A DNA stretch of 42,285 nucleotides. Origin: Lingula anatina. Taxonomy: Eukaryota > Brachiopoda > Lingulata > Lingulida > Lingulidae. Below are positions 13,171 to 35,200 of this stretch, one piece after another. The stretch's first letter is position 1. Each line of letters opens with the position of its first letter. The notes under the pieces are model-generated. The model had not been told where the DNA came from and did no database searches. It saw only the letters and a program-made list of their open reading frames with translations. The stretch is from positions 633,282-675,566 of the forward strand of contig NW_019775491.1 in assembly GCF_001039355.2 (NCBI RefSeq), given 5' to 3'. Made by a program: the position numbers and the translations under genes.

Positions 13171-14334
13171 TGCTAGACAGCAATCAAGACAGGTAATTGC
13201 TTTGACCTTTTTGACCTTAATCACGTGGCTAGTTTCAGCACACAACGGAGCCTTAGACAGGTTGCGTAACGAGCATCATCTGAGCAAAAAATGTCCACAA
13301 TAATAACTGCGGCCCTGGTAGAGGGTACCAAGTCCCCCTTGTATTACTGCAAACAAGGAGTAACTTTGTTAAAACTAGTTGCTGCAAACAAGACAGTAGT
13401 TAATTGCACTAATATTAATTGCTTGATCTCGCGTTTTCTCGGCTGTTTTTCATGAAACTAAAAATAACAGAAAACGACCTTAGAATACCACACTACAATG
13501 CAGTCTTCCATGGTGAAGAACAAGCGATCGAAACTGATGAAGTATTTGAATATATACGCGCGATACAAGTACAAATAAAATACAAAGAGCTAACAGATCA
13601 CCCTCAATCCAAGCACACCTGCTAGTATCTAAAAAAAAAAAAAAAAAAAAACTAGGCATCATTTTATGGAAATTCTGAGTCATACTTTTGCATAACAACC
13701 CAACGTTTTCGTTTAAATGTCGAACGCTCAAAATAAGGTCGCGCGACAAGGTTATTTTCAGTTGCACCCTGGATTATGGAAAGATATGTCTCATTAGGTT
13801 CATTTACCGATGAAGGTGACAGTCGAGCGTGCTCATTACCACGTGACTGTTTTGCCCGACAGATAAGCGAAGGCGGATCACGTCACAAGCCCTTGCAAGT
13901 GAAATAGATCATTGCGTTCCAATGGCCAATAGACATGCTTGTAGAGGTCCGACGAGTATTTTTATTTGTTACCAATCTGGCCTCTAGTAGCGAGCAGGAG
14001 AGTTTTACTTTGATCTAAGTTAAAGCAACGCGCAGTATCTTCCATACAAATTAAAATTTTTGTCATTATTATTATGATTATTTATTTATTTTATTATTAT
14101 TATTTTATTATAATTATTTTTTTTTGTAGAGAATTGATGATTCCATTGTTGCTCATCAAACATGTTTGTCTCCAAAGTAGTATTTTTTACTTTGCTAAGT
14201 ATAATCTATATTTGTAATTTGAGACAGTGAAAATGGTGGCTTTTGATTGTCAACAGGCTGAACCCTCCTGGAAACAGAGCATTCCGTTTTCCCAGGAACC
14301 AGACTCACATATTGATTTCAATTTCCGGGTTTGT

Positions 14335-14342
14335 TGACGTCA
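14335..14342. promoter_or_regulatory. Consensus CRE (TGACGTCA), 1.55 kb upstream of the TH start
   Basis: A perfect palindromic CREB/ATF site. Vertebrate TH promoters use a CRE close to the start site. This one is distal, so its role is inference; one such site is roughly expected by chance per window of this size. Confidence 0.35.
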
Positions 14343-14618
14343 CAGAATGGAACACAGAATATTCCGGCTAATCAACAACGTTGGGATAACACACCCTTTT
14401 CTGTCTTTCTGTCACTGGGTTGTGCTCATCGTCACGCATTCATTCAACCGATCGAAATCTATGTCCCCTTTATAATCCGAGCGGTTTGATGGAACAGGGC
14501 ATGTTGACATTGCTGTAATGGATGGCTGGCATTTTTCCTGTTCGCAAATGTAATTAAACAAAACTTTCACAAATGCATGTTTTATGAAATGGAACAATTG
14601 TATATAACTTCCATATTG

Positions 14619-14620
<2 letters not shown>

Positions 14621-14702
<82 letters not shown>
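14621..14702. repeat. (TG)n(AG)n compound microsatellite
   Basis: TG repeats at 14621-14664 run directly into AG repeats to 14702. Confidence 0.97.
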
Positions 14703-14708
<6 letters not shown>

Positions 14709-15673
14709 GCGTCTATTGCATGCGAAACTTTACAATATGATATACAATTGTAAAACTCAGGAATATGTATATAATCCAAAATGCCTCTTCTAACGAAAAA
14801 AGAAACTATTAACCAAGCTTCTGTCATATGATTTGGTGCTCCTGCTGTCTACATTTACCCTTTGCATTTACTTGCAACTTGCATTTGACTTGCTTTAAGT
14901 GTTTACTTTTAAAAACCTGTCATTTCAGAAAATTGACTTTTATTTATGATGACAATCTTGCTTTGCAGGATATCTGAAAAATTAGCCACTTCGTAAATAT
15001 CAAATGAATGGGTAACTCGTGCATAGTGCCAATATTTATTTGGCAAAGTGCCACCATGCAACCTTATATTGTAACACACATTTGTATAACTGCGGTTTTA
15101 GGTCAAACTTTTGACAAACTGCCTCTCTTCTTTGCTTATTTTCCATCAATTTCAGATGTAAACTTACTTTTTTTTTACAATTTTGTAATCCTAGATTGTA
15201 TTTGTGATTATGTATTACTAAAAGTCTATGAAATAACAAAGCCAACTGAAATGGTCTGACGTTGAACTTTGTATGCTTTCCCCATTGGAATGTCAAAAGT
15301 AGTTAACTGATAGCATTCTTTTATTACCATTCTTCGTATTTGAATACTTTATAAATTGCAATATCGCATGGGCAATTGATGGACAATTAAAGAGCATAGT
15401 TGCAATAAGGGACATGAATTAGCAATTTAGACTTACTCTGAAGCACAATAATACGCCCGCGCTGTTTCCTACCGAATTATTCCACGAATCAATCGTTCTC
15501 TGACATATAACAACAGGTGAAATCAAGTAGCAATTTTAAGGAGACAATTGATCGCTGGGATGCCTGACCAGTTTATACAACAGCTTATGTGAACGTGAAC
15601 TTTGCTCAGTTTTTCATCGATTGAATAACTAGCTGTATTGCATATTCATAAATGATGTTAAACAGACCTCGTC

Positions 15674-15681
15674 TATAAAAA
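15674..15681 (+). promoter_or_regulatory. Candidate TATA box of the TH gene
   Basis: TATAAAAA lies 223 bp before the TH ATG, and a CTCAATG initiator-like sequence follows about 22 bp downstream. If used, the leader is about 190-200 nt and begins near an upstream ATG at 15699 that opens a 21-codon ORF closing before the TH start. Inferred from sequence only. Confidence 0.4.
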
Positions 15682-15896
15682 TCTATACTCGTGGCTCAAT
15701 GAAGCATTTCCCACCTGTCTACTGCCAGAGCACCAGGGAACTGCAAAATCACGTTGACTTTTGACATCTCTGCTACAGAAAATAAAATCATTTTATTCTT
15801 TTTCGAGAGAAAGTAGATTTCTTTGAAAGTTGGTAGCAAGGACCAGTAGTTGGAACCAAGTTCTGCACACGTGCTTTCCCAAAGAAAAGAAACACC

Positions 15897-24623
<8,727 letters not shown>

Positions 24624-25969
24624 ATTACATCTGATGATATAGCTATCTGTCTAGTATCCTATCTAAATATATATGTCTTAAACTATGTTTATTATTCAGT
24701 GTGATTCAAAAGAGGCATACATGTACTAGCTTTACGAAGTTGATAAAAGTTCATTCTTGTTCCTATTTATACAATGTGCATATATGCGCGAGCCCACTAC
24801 ATGTACATGCGGTATGAATTCTACGTATGAATCCAAGCATTCTTGAACATGTTACAATGAAGAAGAAACAGAAACATTTGCGGGTAAAATATTAGTTATT
24901 TAAGAATTAATTGTCAATGGTCAAGTTTAATATGAAATTGAACAAAAATAATGGATGAGTCACTCTGACAGTTGTATCTAGTATTTACAAATGACAACGA
25001 GGCCTATATGTCGGTGTAAGGACACTTTACCCGGTACATGTGACACAGGCTTCAGCTTGTTTTAAATAGTAGCTTTTAAAGTCAGTGGTATACGAACAAT
25101 TTACAAGATTTACTGGGTATTTCAGGTAGAAATTTTACATTTTGTACCGTATGATCATGATCTATTGATCCAGAGTATTATACGTCTGCACTAAGAAGAT
25201 GTTGGCGGTTAGTTGGGCACATAACACTACGCACTTTAGCCATTGTTTTCCGCTTCTTATCCTTAAGTACAAGATATGTTTGAAAATGAGGATAGCAATT
25301 GTATAAAATATGTGAAATCATATTATGATGAAACCAGTGTACTAAGCTGAAAATATAGTATGCGAATTGTGTTCAAAATACAAAAAAAATTCGGGTTGAT
25401 TAACAAAAACGCACCGCACCTCAAATTCATCAAAACCAAATAATTCATTGATTATACCCCTGTACACGACGACATTCACCAAATACCATTGTATGGAAGC
25501 GCGCTGTTGTTAATAGGTACATGTAAGTGCTTTGTGTACATTTTTATCTTACTTACCAAATACTTAATTTCTAGTGCAGCGTCTTTGATGATGATAGAGA
25601 TGATCACCGTATTCCAGATAAAAATGACTGAGTCATCATTTTTACGGGTCAGAGGCATGGTCATGTGTATGAAAATACAGATCCTTGAAGTGTTTAGTTT
25701 TAAGATGTGAAACGCAACAGTGGAGAACGTTATTATTTGACCATCCGATACAATTATCAAGGTCTTGCACCGTTTAAGTAGCGCAACCACAATCATGGAC
25801 TACTTTGTGCTGTGTATATCATACTTAAATTGTTTATAACAATTTTAGTATGTAAGCATGTCAGTTAATAGTATGACATTTAATGAAATTTCACTACTAG
25901 AATCTTACAAGAAAGAAATACAAGTGAACTACAGCGTGTCGCCGCCAGTCTATCAAAGGCAAATGCTTT
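24624..25969. other. Convergent intergenic region and 3' UTRs of TH and laccase
   Basis: About 1.35 kb between the two stop codons. I see no coding sequence. The minus strand has AATAAA at 24688-24693 (plus TTTATT), which would give a long laccase 3' UTR reaching the TH stop if used. No canonical AATAAA was found for TH on the plus strand here. Overlapping antisense 3' ends are possible. Confidence 0.5.
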
Positions 25970-26265
25970 CTACAACAGCCCAGCTTTTATCCAAGAGACC
26001 TGTAGGACGAAAATGACCAGCTGAAACAAAGAAAATGGCGGCAGGCTACGACTTCCGGTCGCGGTTGGTTCTTTACACTCCTGCACAGGTTGTTTAGGAC
26101 ATTGGTCCCTGTGAGTTGCATCTTTGTATACATGTCCGCCCCAACTACCACATCGAGGAAGGTTTGCTGGAATCGATGGATACTCTGCAAAATCACCAAA
26201 TTTCAGCAACATGGCTTGACCCAGGTTTAGATGAACATTAAAATGGCAGTGGAAGAGCCAGACAC
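25970..26265 (-). CDS. Laccase exon 13: type-1 copper motif and hydrophobic C-terminus
   Basis: It opens [20 protein letters not shown]: Cys595 and His600 bind type-1 copper, His594 and His596 the cluster. Ten residues after Cys595, where most laccases have Met, Leu or Phe, there is Gln605 (codon at 26216-26218). Four later Cys (627, 644, 652 and Cys595 aside) suggest disulfides in a basic, Pro-rich tail. The final residues, [15 protein letters not shown] and a few more, are hydrophobic and follow Ser/Pro, resembling a GPI-anchor signal or membrane tether. The stop ends at 25970. Confidence 0.9.
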
Positions 26266-29200
26266 CTGTATGGAAATAGAATATTATTAGACACGTAAAT
26301 AAAAGTACTTACTTTAACTTTCAAAAACCAAGCCCAATCCAAACTTGATATTCGATTATTCTTCTGTGCTGTTTTGAGTGCATATTTGAATGACCGGAAA
26401 GCGGTATCAACCTTTTTATAATAATGAATTTAAAAAATAAACGTTAGCGATGAGTGCGTTGCCTGAGAATCAAAGAATCATTTACGTTAACAGTAACATT
26501 TTTGAAGGCATACATTTTTTGTAGGAATGTATGCATCTATGTTTTTCAATCAATAATTCAACCATGTTTATTATTCAAGAAAAAGAATACAGTGTATGTT
26601 TATTCTTATTTCGAATGTCAATATTCAACCCTTACCTGGATTGTCGGTTCTAAATCGTATGATAGCATATCCATTGTCAGGCACGATCACTGTGTCACGG
26701 TAGCTAGGACTTATAAGTTTATATCTTAGATTACCCTCCTCGTGCAGTGTCTTTATTTCTTCAACCGAAGTAGAACTCTCGAGCTAAAATTTGAAATTCA
26801 AATGCATATTTGTTGTCAGTTTTTCGCCAGTATATTGGCAACTTGTCATTTTTTTAAAGCCCCCATATGATTTTACATATTTCTGACAAATTTTGTATTC
26901 ACACATCAATAATGAGTCGCTAAACGTATTATGCAGTGGCATTCAGCCCAAGGACACCGATGCTGATAAATGTTTTCCAAGACAAATAGCTAAATTAACA
27001 CAAACCTTTCCAACGCCCAGCACACGAAAATATGCACCATGCAGATGAAGCGCATGCTCAACTGGGATTGGTTTACCCTCGTTGATGAGGACCATTTCCA
27101 CAACCTTAAACATTGGGGAAATAATAACCCATTTCTGTTCCGTCACTTATCGTAATAAATAAAAATAAATATTAATAATTATGAAATGAATTAATGAATG
27201 AAATATAAGAAAAGTTAAACCAATGAAAGAAAGAAACTAACGAGGTTCACGGCGGAGATTGTTGAAAGTAGATTAAGAACGAATTTGTATTATTAAAGAG
27301 TTACAAATGGCGTTTTACCTGATTAAGCTTGAATTCCACCATATGTGTGCATTTACAGAGATCGTCACCGCAGTTGGTGGTATTAACTGTGGAGTGATTA
27401 CAAAACCAGGCGGAATCAATGTCATCTGGTTGTGTCATGAGGGGCACAGGAGGGAACGCAAACGTTATCTTTATGGTCGTTAAGGAAGATAACCAGTTTT
27501 TATATAATTTTCGTGTTTGTGAAGTGATTAATTATTGTACCAATAAACTTACATAAGAAGTTGGGAAAGCTCACATATTAGAAATTAATTCAGGTTATAG
27601 CAGTTATTAATAGAAAATGATTTATTATTATCACTTGTTTTCTTCTTTTTACATCAACCGAACAAACCACACCCGTACCGTTAAAAACTAATAATTATAG
27701 TATATATACGGTTTTCTGGGTCTCTGGGAAGATATGAATAAAAAATAAAAAATGGTTCTGAAAAAAAAAAAAGATACGTTGTCGAAAGCTGGAGTTAAAT
27801 GTGTTTTAGGTGGACGTAGCTCCTCGGCAGGGTAGTAAATAGGAGGGTTGAACTTCGGATTGTTATTAAGCAGAAAGTCCATACCTAAAAAATAAAATAA
27901 AGTCAAGGTTCCATTTGCGCCTTACGATGAAATCGTTGAGGTCATCGCGGTTTTTACATGGTAATTTTCTTTGGACTATGGGATGCAAAGGAACTGTGTG
28001 CTGTGTCATTTCTCCAACAAAGCCTTGAAGTCACAAAGGGAAAAATCGGTTTTGTCGCTTGAAAACTGATCATACGATGCTCTTTCACTCTAAGTGCAGT
28101 TGCCGCACACCGTCCTTGCGAGTTTCAAGAATATTAAAACGCTGTTGATGCAGCGTTTTTAGTACCCATATGGTCAGAATATAGAGATACACGACTTCAA
28201 ATTCATACAAGTGAATATAATAAGTTTTAAACATCTTCACAAATATTTTTATTATACCTTTTGCGTAAAGTACTTTTAACGTTTACCTAACGCATGATTA
28301 GCCTGCGAAAAACGTATCCCCACCCTTTTGTCACCTGAAGTTTTTTTCAGTTTTTTCAGCACAGCTGCTCCATTGTGTGTTGTTCATTCCTACGTTTTTG
28401 TACGCTGCTATAGGTTAATTCCATTGACAAAAAGGTAGCTTTATTAGCTCAAAATTGTGCGTAAAATGTATAATCGATTTCAAATACGATACCCGTAAGG
28501 ACTTCCGTACGGTAGAGTGCAGCACAACCTTGACCAAGGCACAAGAAGCGCCACCTTATCAGACCAATGCTACAAAGTCTTTTTTTTACACAGCCGATTT
28601 TAGCAGTCTAAACTTTAGGGTTTATAAAATGAAATAGAATTGCATATAAATTTCCTTTTTTTTTTTGAAATAGTATTTATAATGCAATAAAAAAGAAGAT
28701 ATAACACAAATACTCTAGATGATTGGTGCAAAAATTGCTCAGAAGGTTGAAAAAGTTTCATGTGCCAAGTTTCATGTACTGCTTTTTCCACATGCTGAGC
28801 AATTTGGACAATATATAGCACCAATCATCCCGACTAAAACACATCTCAACAAAAAATGTGCCAGTAAGACCACGTTGGATCAGGCAACAACTTGACTTAC
28901 CAAGATAGTACTTGGCATCCACATTTTCATCGGTAAAATTTTCGTTCTTGAAATTTTCCAACTCGTCCATGAGAATGTCAAAGTCCGGTCCGTGGGTTGC
29001 AATCGGGTTCCATGGCTCACTTAAGGTGGGATTCAAATACTGAAATAATGTGTAGTTTAAAATTACCTTTGCGACAATATCTACTTCTTTGCTTGTGGTT
29101 GCTTTTGTCATATCTCCGCCAAGAATGGGTTATATTGTAACATTCGTTTGTGTTTGTTTGTCTGTTTGTCATAGGCGCAAACATGAATGACAAAAACGGT

Positions 29201-32200
29201 TAATGTTTTACAGAAAAGAAAGAAATCGTGGAAAATGGGCAGAATATTGTCCATAATTGTACAATTTACGGAATACAGGTGAGCCGACCAACACCAAAAT
29301 GGCAACATTCCACTAATATAGCTTTTTTCGTAGGCTAAAGACATTTTGCAGAACAACAAGCAAGGGTCTGCAAAGGCAGAAACACAATTCAAAAAAGATT
29401 AACCTATATGAGAAACATATACAACACCAAATATAAATATATCATTATCTTGGTAGATTTTGAGAAAACTTAACGGTCAATCAGGGACTATGGTTCTGGA
29501 CAAATGTGGGGTGTGTGACAAGGGTAAGTGCCGTAGAAGCAGACAGAAAAGCTCTGAAAAGAAAACATAAATGAGGGAACAGACATGATTTCTCAGTCCC
29601 AGGCGTTAGCGCACAGCTAAAAAAAGTGAAAACTTGGTTTGCGAATCACTGAGAATAAAATTGGAGTCTTAAGACTCTGTAGGACTCTCATGGAGATAAT
29701 TTGACTCTTATATCAGGGTAAACTTTACCCAGGGCCAGTCTTAAGACTCTTGTCAGAGACAGTCACCCCTTGCCTCTCTTTACATTTAAAGTGAACACTT
29801 ACATCAGGGTCAAATTTCCCTAGAACCAGGGTCAGACTTACCCCTTTTCCCTGAATTCCTCTAGTGCGCCGGACGTTAAGCCTCGTTTAAGTTCGTTGGT
29901 GGAGCAGACTAGTCGACATGGTTTCTTTGCAATTTTTTAACATTGCTCCATTGACCAACTGTTGACAGACCACCTAATGGGCATTTTCTGCACGTGCACG
30001 CCATAGAAAATAGTATTGTATTATGGTCTGTACCAAGGGACGCGAAAGTGATTGAGTTTTCATTTAAAAATCGGTTACATCAAGCGTCCAGTCAATTGTG
30101 ACTCTCTTGTGGATGGCGTGACTCCATCAGAGTTAACTTGATACACGTTAGAAGTTATTTTAGGCACCATTGTTGGACTCCAGGTTAGGGGTCACTAGGG
30201 GCCTGAATTTATTCTCAGTACTGTATCATCGCAGCACCTTCAAGATCCCCATATTACAGAATTGAGAGAGAGACAGAGAGAGTAAACGTAATGTTGAAGA
30301 AGGAATTACCTTCCCGAGTCTGTTTGCCTTCCTGTCTTCTGTGGGGTATTCGTCAGCTGCGCCATCGTATCTAATTACTCCTAGGGCAACATGCGCTAAG
30401 AAACCACAGTCCACTAAGCCTGCCGCTTTCAACCAATAATTACCAACTGACTGATTGGCATGCAAAACGACGTCAAATCTTTCACCTGAAATCAAGTGAT
30501 TTGAAACCAAAGGAATAATAAATAATACTTTCAATGAGGTCACCTTAAGTTCAAGCCCTGAAATGCTTGATCAGAGGTACTGCGAGAGATGACAGCTTTG
30601 TAAGTAAATTACCCGTACCTTAGTTTACACAAGCTCTGTTGATTGCAAGAACCTTACATGTATATCACGGTAATGAGAAATACATATATACCTGGTTTTA
30701 TTCCAAATGCATCGACCTCCAAGGGCTTCACATCAACGCCATCGGCAGCAATGACAGTCAAATTGTGGGCGTCAACCGATACTTTAAACTGGCATTTCAT
30801 ATGACCAGCATTGGTAAAGCGAAAGCGGTATCGATTACCCTGGGTCACGTGAAAGACTTCTAGAGGGGGTTTTGCCGTGATGTTAGGGTTGGAACTTAGT
30901 TTTACTTCGTAGTTATCAGATCTCCCGTTTAACAGTAAGGAAACTGGTAGAAAGAAGTCAGGCCTGTAGAGAAACAAAAATCACTGTCTGACAAACTTTG
31001 TGCACATCGATACGGTAGATACGGTGCACTGGTGCAATAAAAACAATTTATTCTTGTGGTTTCAGAGAACGTTCAGACGTTTTAGAACGATATTGTAAAT
31101 GGTCAATTAATAGAAAATCATTATTTCATAGCATCAGCAATTAAATATATTCAAAAGCTGATGGTCTCAAAAAAGGAAGACGATGAAAACATATAACGCT
31201 GACTTCTCTGTTTATATGTCTGACATCCAAAATAAATAAATTAATTAAAATTTAAAAAGCTCACTCTTTATGCACAAACTGGATGAAACGTGCATTTGAT
31301 GGCTCCGGAAACCAGTCTGCCAGCTGGACCACGTGACTGGAGAGATCCTCGTCGTACAGGGTCCTATGTGGTTCATCTTCCGGTGGTTTGCGAACTATTA
31401 ACGCACCATACAGGCCGTCCGCGATCTGCGAGCCAACGTGAGAATGATAGAAATGGGTCCCAGCTGGGCTGGCTTTAAACGTGTACCTGTATTNNNNNNN
31501 NNNNNNNNNNCCCCCCCCCCCCCCCCCCCCCCCCCAAGAAAAAATTACCAAGCAAAAAGATAATGAAAAAAAATTTTGCCGTCATTTTTATCTAATGAGG
31601 ACATAGGGTGTATACTTTTTATATCAATATATATCTGTATACACAACACGGTACATATAAAGCGTTCTGATATTCATCAGCAATCCCATGCCTTAAATAT
31701 GTCATGTTTAATATATTAATACTTGTAAAAAGATTTTTAAAAAATTATCTGCAGTGACCACAAATAATTTGCAAAAATTATGAAACTTTACTCGACACAT
31801 GCTTTCAGTGTTATAAATGGTTACATACTAAATTTTATGACGACCTGTTAGATAACCCTGCAAATATACAGAATTACTACTTAATATGAAATATTTTTTA
31901 TCATTGTTATTTTTGAGTGCTGATTAAATATTTTTTGGCTTGATTCATCAAAAAAAGTACGTCATTGAGTGGGGATATCATTCCACTCAGTGATATTTGC
32001 CTGGCGCAGTTGATCACTGTTTACCGGCCAATGACCATAGCTATTAATTCTGAGAGTTACAGGTTTCAATTGGGTTCATTTCTGGGGAGTTTGCAGGCCA
32101 GGGGAGTTGCTGAACCTATTGGTTTTGAAGGAAAACAGTGATTCTGCGAGCTCGATGTGGGGTTGTGCAGTCGTCTTGATACACAAAGTTATTCCTGAAT

Positions 32201-35200
32201 ATGACTCTTACAAATCGAAGCATTGTTTGCTGTAGAATGTCTCTGTAGGAATCCTGGTTGAGGTTGCCTCCTGGAAAAACCAACTGGTTCTGGGCACCGC
32301 CACTAAATGCTCCCCAAATAGAGACGTTACCACCCCCTGCTTGCACCCTAGGCAATACACAATCATCATTTTATGCCTCTCATACACGTCAGCGGACACG
32401 GATTCGAAGGTCAACCCCAAAAAATCCATATCTAGCCTCATCACTAAAAACGACGTGATTCCAGTGTTTTGGCTGCAAACGGACGTGGTCCCCAGCCCAT
32501 TGCAGACGTCGATAGCATTTCTTTGTAGGACTTTACTAACGGTTCCTGAAAAATGTTGAATTGTCTGGCAATGGCTGTCCGTTTCTGGCCATTTTCTCTG
32601 AGAGCAAGAATCCCATAGTAAGCTGCGTTGCTTAGCTGTGGAACCATATCTTCTCTAAGGTACCTGTCAAGTTTCAGAGCGATCCCTTTGTTGCTTCTCT
32701 AAATACACTCCAAAGATTGACCAAACTCATGCGTTTTATACAAGGGAAGAAATTGCCGAAAAGACCACCCCTCATTTCTGACCACAGATAATGCAACTGC
32801 AAGCATCAATTGTTTCGAGAGTTGTGTGGTAATAAGGTAACACACCTGGCTACACATGGAGTGACACCTCAGTTTTGGATTTAAAAAAGTAAGAGAGAAA
32901 ATAGATATTTTGTAGAAAATTTACTCTCAAAAAAATAATATTCCATGTTTAGTAGTAACCCTGTGCGCTTTGACAGTGTAAAACACAGGCGTGTGAAAAA
33001 CTAAAATATACAATTGCTCAATAGCGCAAGTACTTGCAAATTATAACACACCAGACGTAACAAACAATCATGTAACTGCAAGCAGGAATTCATTCTTGCT
33101 ACAAGACATTTCAGAGAGCCCTACATACCTTAGTCCTAAAGGCCATGGTTAATTCATTGCGGCTGTTTAACTTACTGTTGCAATAGATTGTAATTAAAAA
33201 TAACGTAAAGAATATAAATATATTATACTTCTTAAAAAGATCTGACGACAAACTGCTATCAACATTACATTTTAATGTGTCTAACATTCCCGTAGCGTAC
33301 CTGAATGTTGTGAACTGTGGAATGGGACACTGTGTTATCATACTGACTCCGTCCATGTACGGTGTCCCCATCTGGTGGATGCCGTGCCAATGTATCACTG
33401 TACTTTCACCGTCCTCAAGTTCATTCTTTACATTCACCACCAAGGTATCACCCTCACAAACCTGGATGACAATCACATATCTTTTGATTAATTTACAATA
33501 AAGGCACCTCAGCCAATGTATTGATAAATATTAATTCGTAATTCATATAAACAAATAAATTATTGGCTAAGGCCAAAATATTTTCGGTGGGAATTCGGGT
33601 GTATGCACGCTAGGTTTCCAGCTTTATGAGGGGTGGACAATGTGTCACAAACCACGCAAAAGCTTCCAAGACTAATGTCAACTGTCACCGCATGACAGGC
33701 TCGCAAAATCGAGCTGAATTAAACACACACAAAATTGAATGACTTCTTTCGAGAGATCTTCAGGGATACAGAGGCCTCATGTGTTTGTGTGTGTGTGTGC
33801 GAGTGTGCGCACGCTCACCTCTATCATCGGCCCTGGTATCTGTCTATTGACTGCAACAACTGCTCGCATATGTCCATCAGCAGCTATACAGTGGGGGCGG
33901 TGGCAGTCTGTCAGGTTGAATGGACACTCATAGCAAGCCTAGAATGTATCGTTCCGTGCGGGTTTTGCATTTTAGAAGGGTTTTATGTAAGTAACGGTAA
34001 GTGCTTCACTAACAATATATCTAGAGGGGGTGCTCATGCTTATTGTCTTTATCTTTCCTGTTTTTCTTTTTAAAAACTATTTTTTTATAATTTAAGTGGT
34101 ACAGTTATTTCATAGGGAACTCTCTCGAATTATGCTCGAATGATTCGCTCAGCTGGTAAGCTGGCAAAATAATTTCTAGAACTTCCTCAAATGTTTTTTT
34201 TTTGCCATACTGTCGCAAACGTAAATTAAGAATATAGTGGGGTGCCTACCAGCTTCCCATGTGCAGCAGTGTCGACGTTCTAGTTGATTGAAATTGACAA
34301 AATTAAAAAAAAAAAAAACGTTTTTTTAATTCATTAACCCTTCAAGCTGACAACGGATCACATAACATATTCCCTTTATGTTTAAAAATATCTTAACTTT
34401 GAGTCTTCATTAAATTTCCAAATCCTAAAATTTAGTTTTTTTCCTTTTTTCACCTTGGATAGCGTAAGATACCACTCGACGGTAAAATTGTACTCGCAGG
34501 TCTTGTGGACATTTCGCTGACAAACTCGAGCACACTCGTGGCGATCTGTAATATAAGCATGAGGTTAATTATACGTGGTAAAGGTTATAAAAAGAGTAAT
34601 AAAACAAGCACCTGAATTGAGAAAGACATTAAAAACTGACGGAAGAAGACCCTGAAAATAAAACCTTGAACAATATTGGAATCACATTGCATACATGTAC
34701 AATACATGTAGGTTGTAGGATTTTATCATTACTGTATACAATATGGTGCAAGCAGAACACACATATATAAATATATGATATCAAATTTAAACCAAAAAGG
34801 TAAAATAATTAAAATTTAAATGCAGAAGTGCCTCATTCCTTCACTTATCCTCATACCAGTTTACACAAATTCAGACGCATTTACTGAAATATTCAAAAAT
34901 AATTGGCTTAATGTTGTCTTTACAACTCCAGGGTGGCCCAAACGGATTTCTGGCGTAAGTTAGCTCTCACTAATCGCTTGACTCTCCGTTTGTATCTCAC
35001 TGCACTGACACAGCTTTTCATTCCCTTCCTTTCTGCTCCACCTTCAGGTTGGTATAGCCAACTGATGTGATGATAATTTGAAACGTGTTGTGACAATACG
35101 CTGATACTTTGGAATATCGGACTGGTTTGTGTAGAGGTCGTATACTGACAAGTCAAGGTTCACTCCCGCGTAGGTTTTTGCGCATATTTTCTCCAAAGTT

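Larger units (their letters stand above)
11580..15896. other. Divergent intergenic region between the FLVCR and TH genes
   Basis: This 4.3-kb region must hold the promoters of two divergently transcribed genes. It contains a short 24-bp tandem repeat (12592-12668), an (AT)n tract (12787-12853), a short MITE copy (13085-13170), an A run (13630-13649), a (TG)n(AG)n tract (14621-14702), a consensus CRE (14335-14342) and a TATA-like box (15674-15681). I find no protein-coding exon. Confidence 0.6.
31487..33300. other. Laccase intron 4, with gap and transposon relic
   Basis: Contains the N gap (31494-31510), a 25-C run (31511-31535) and the Tc1/mariner fragment (about 32060-32660). The rest is AT-rich without coding signal. 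Confidence 0.7.

Noticed and set aside
28137-28160. Perfect 9-bp hairpin in laccase intron 8
   Set aside because: Short stem with no precursor-like extension; such hairpins are common in AT-rich introns.
31494-31510. Possible truncation of laccase exon 5 by the N gap
   Set aside because: The acceptor aatacag lies between the gap and the exon, and the split Arg codon with exon 4 is complete, so no coding sequence is missing.
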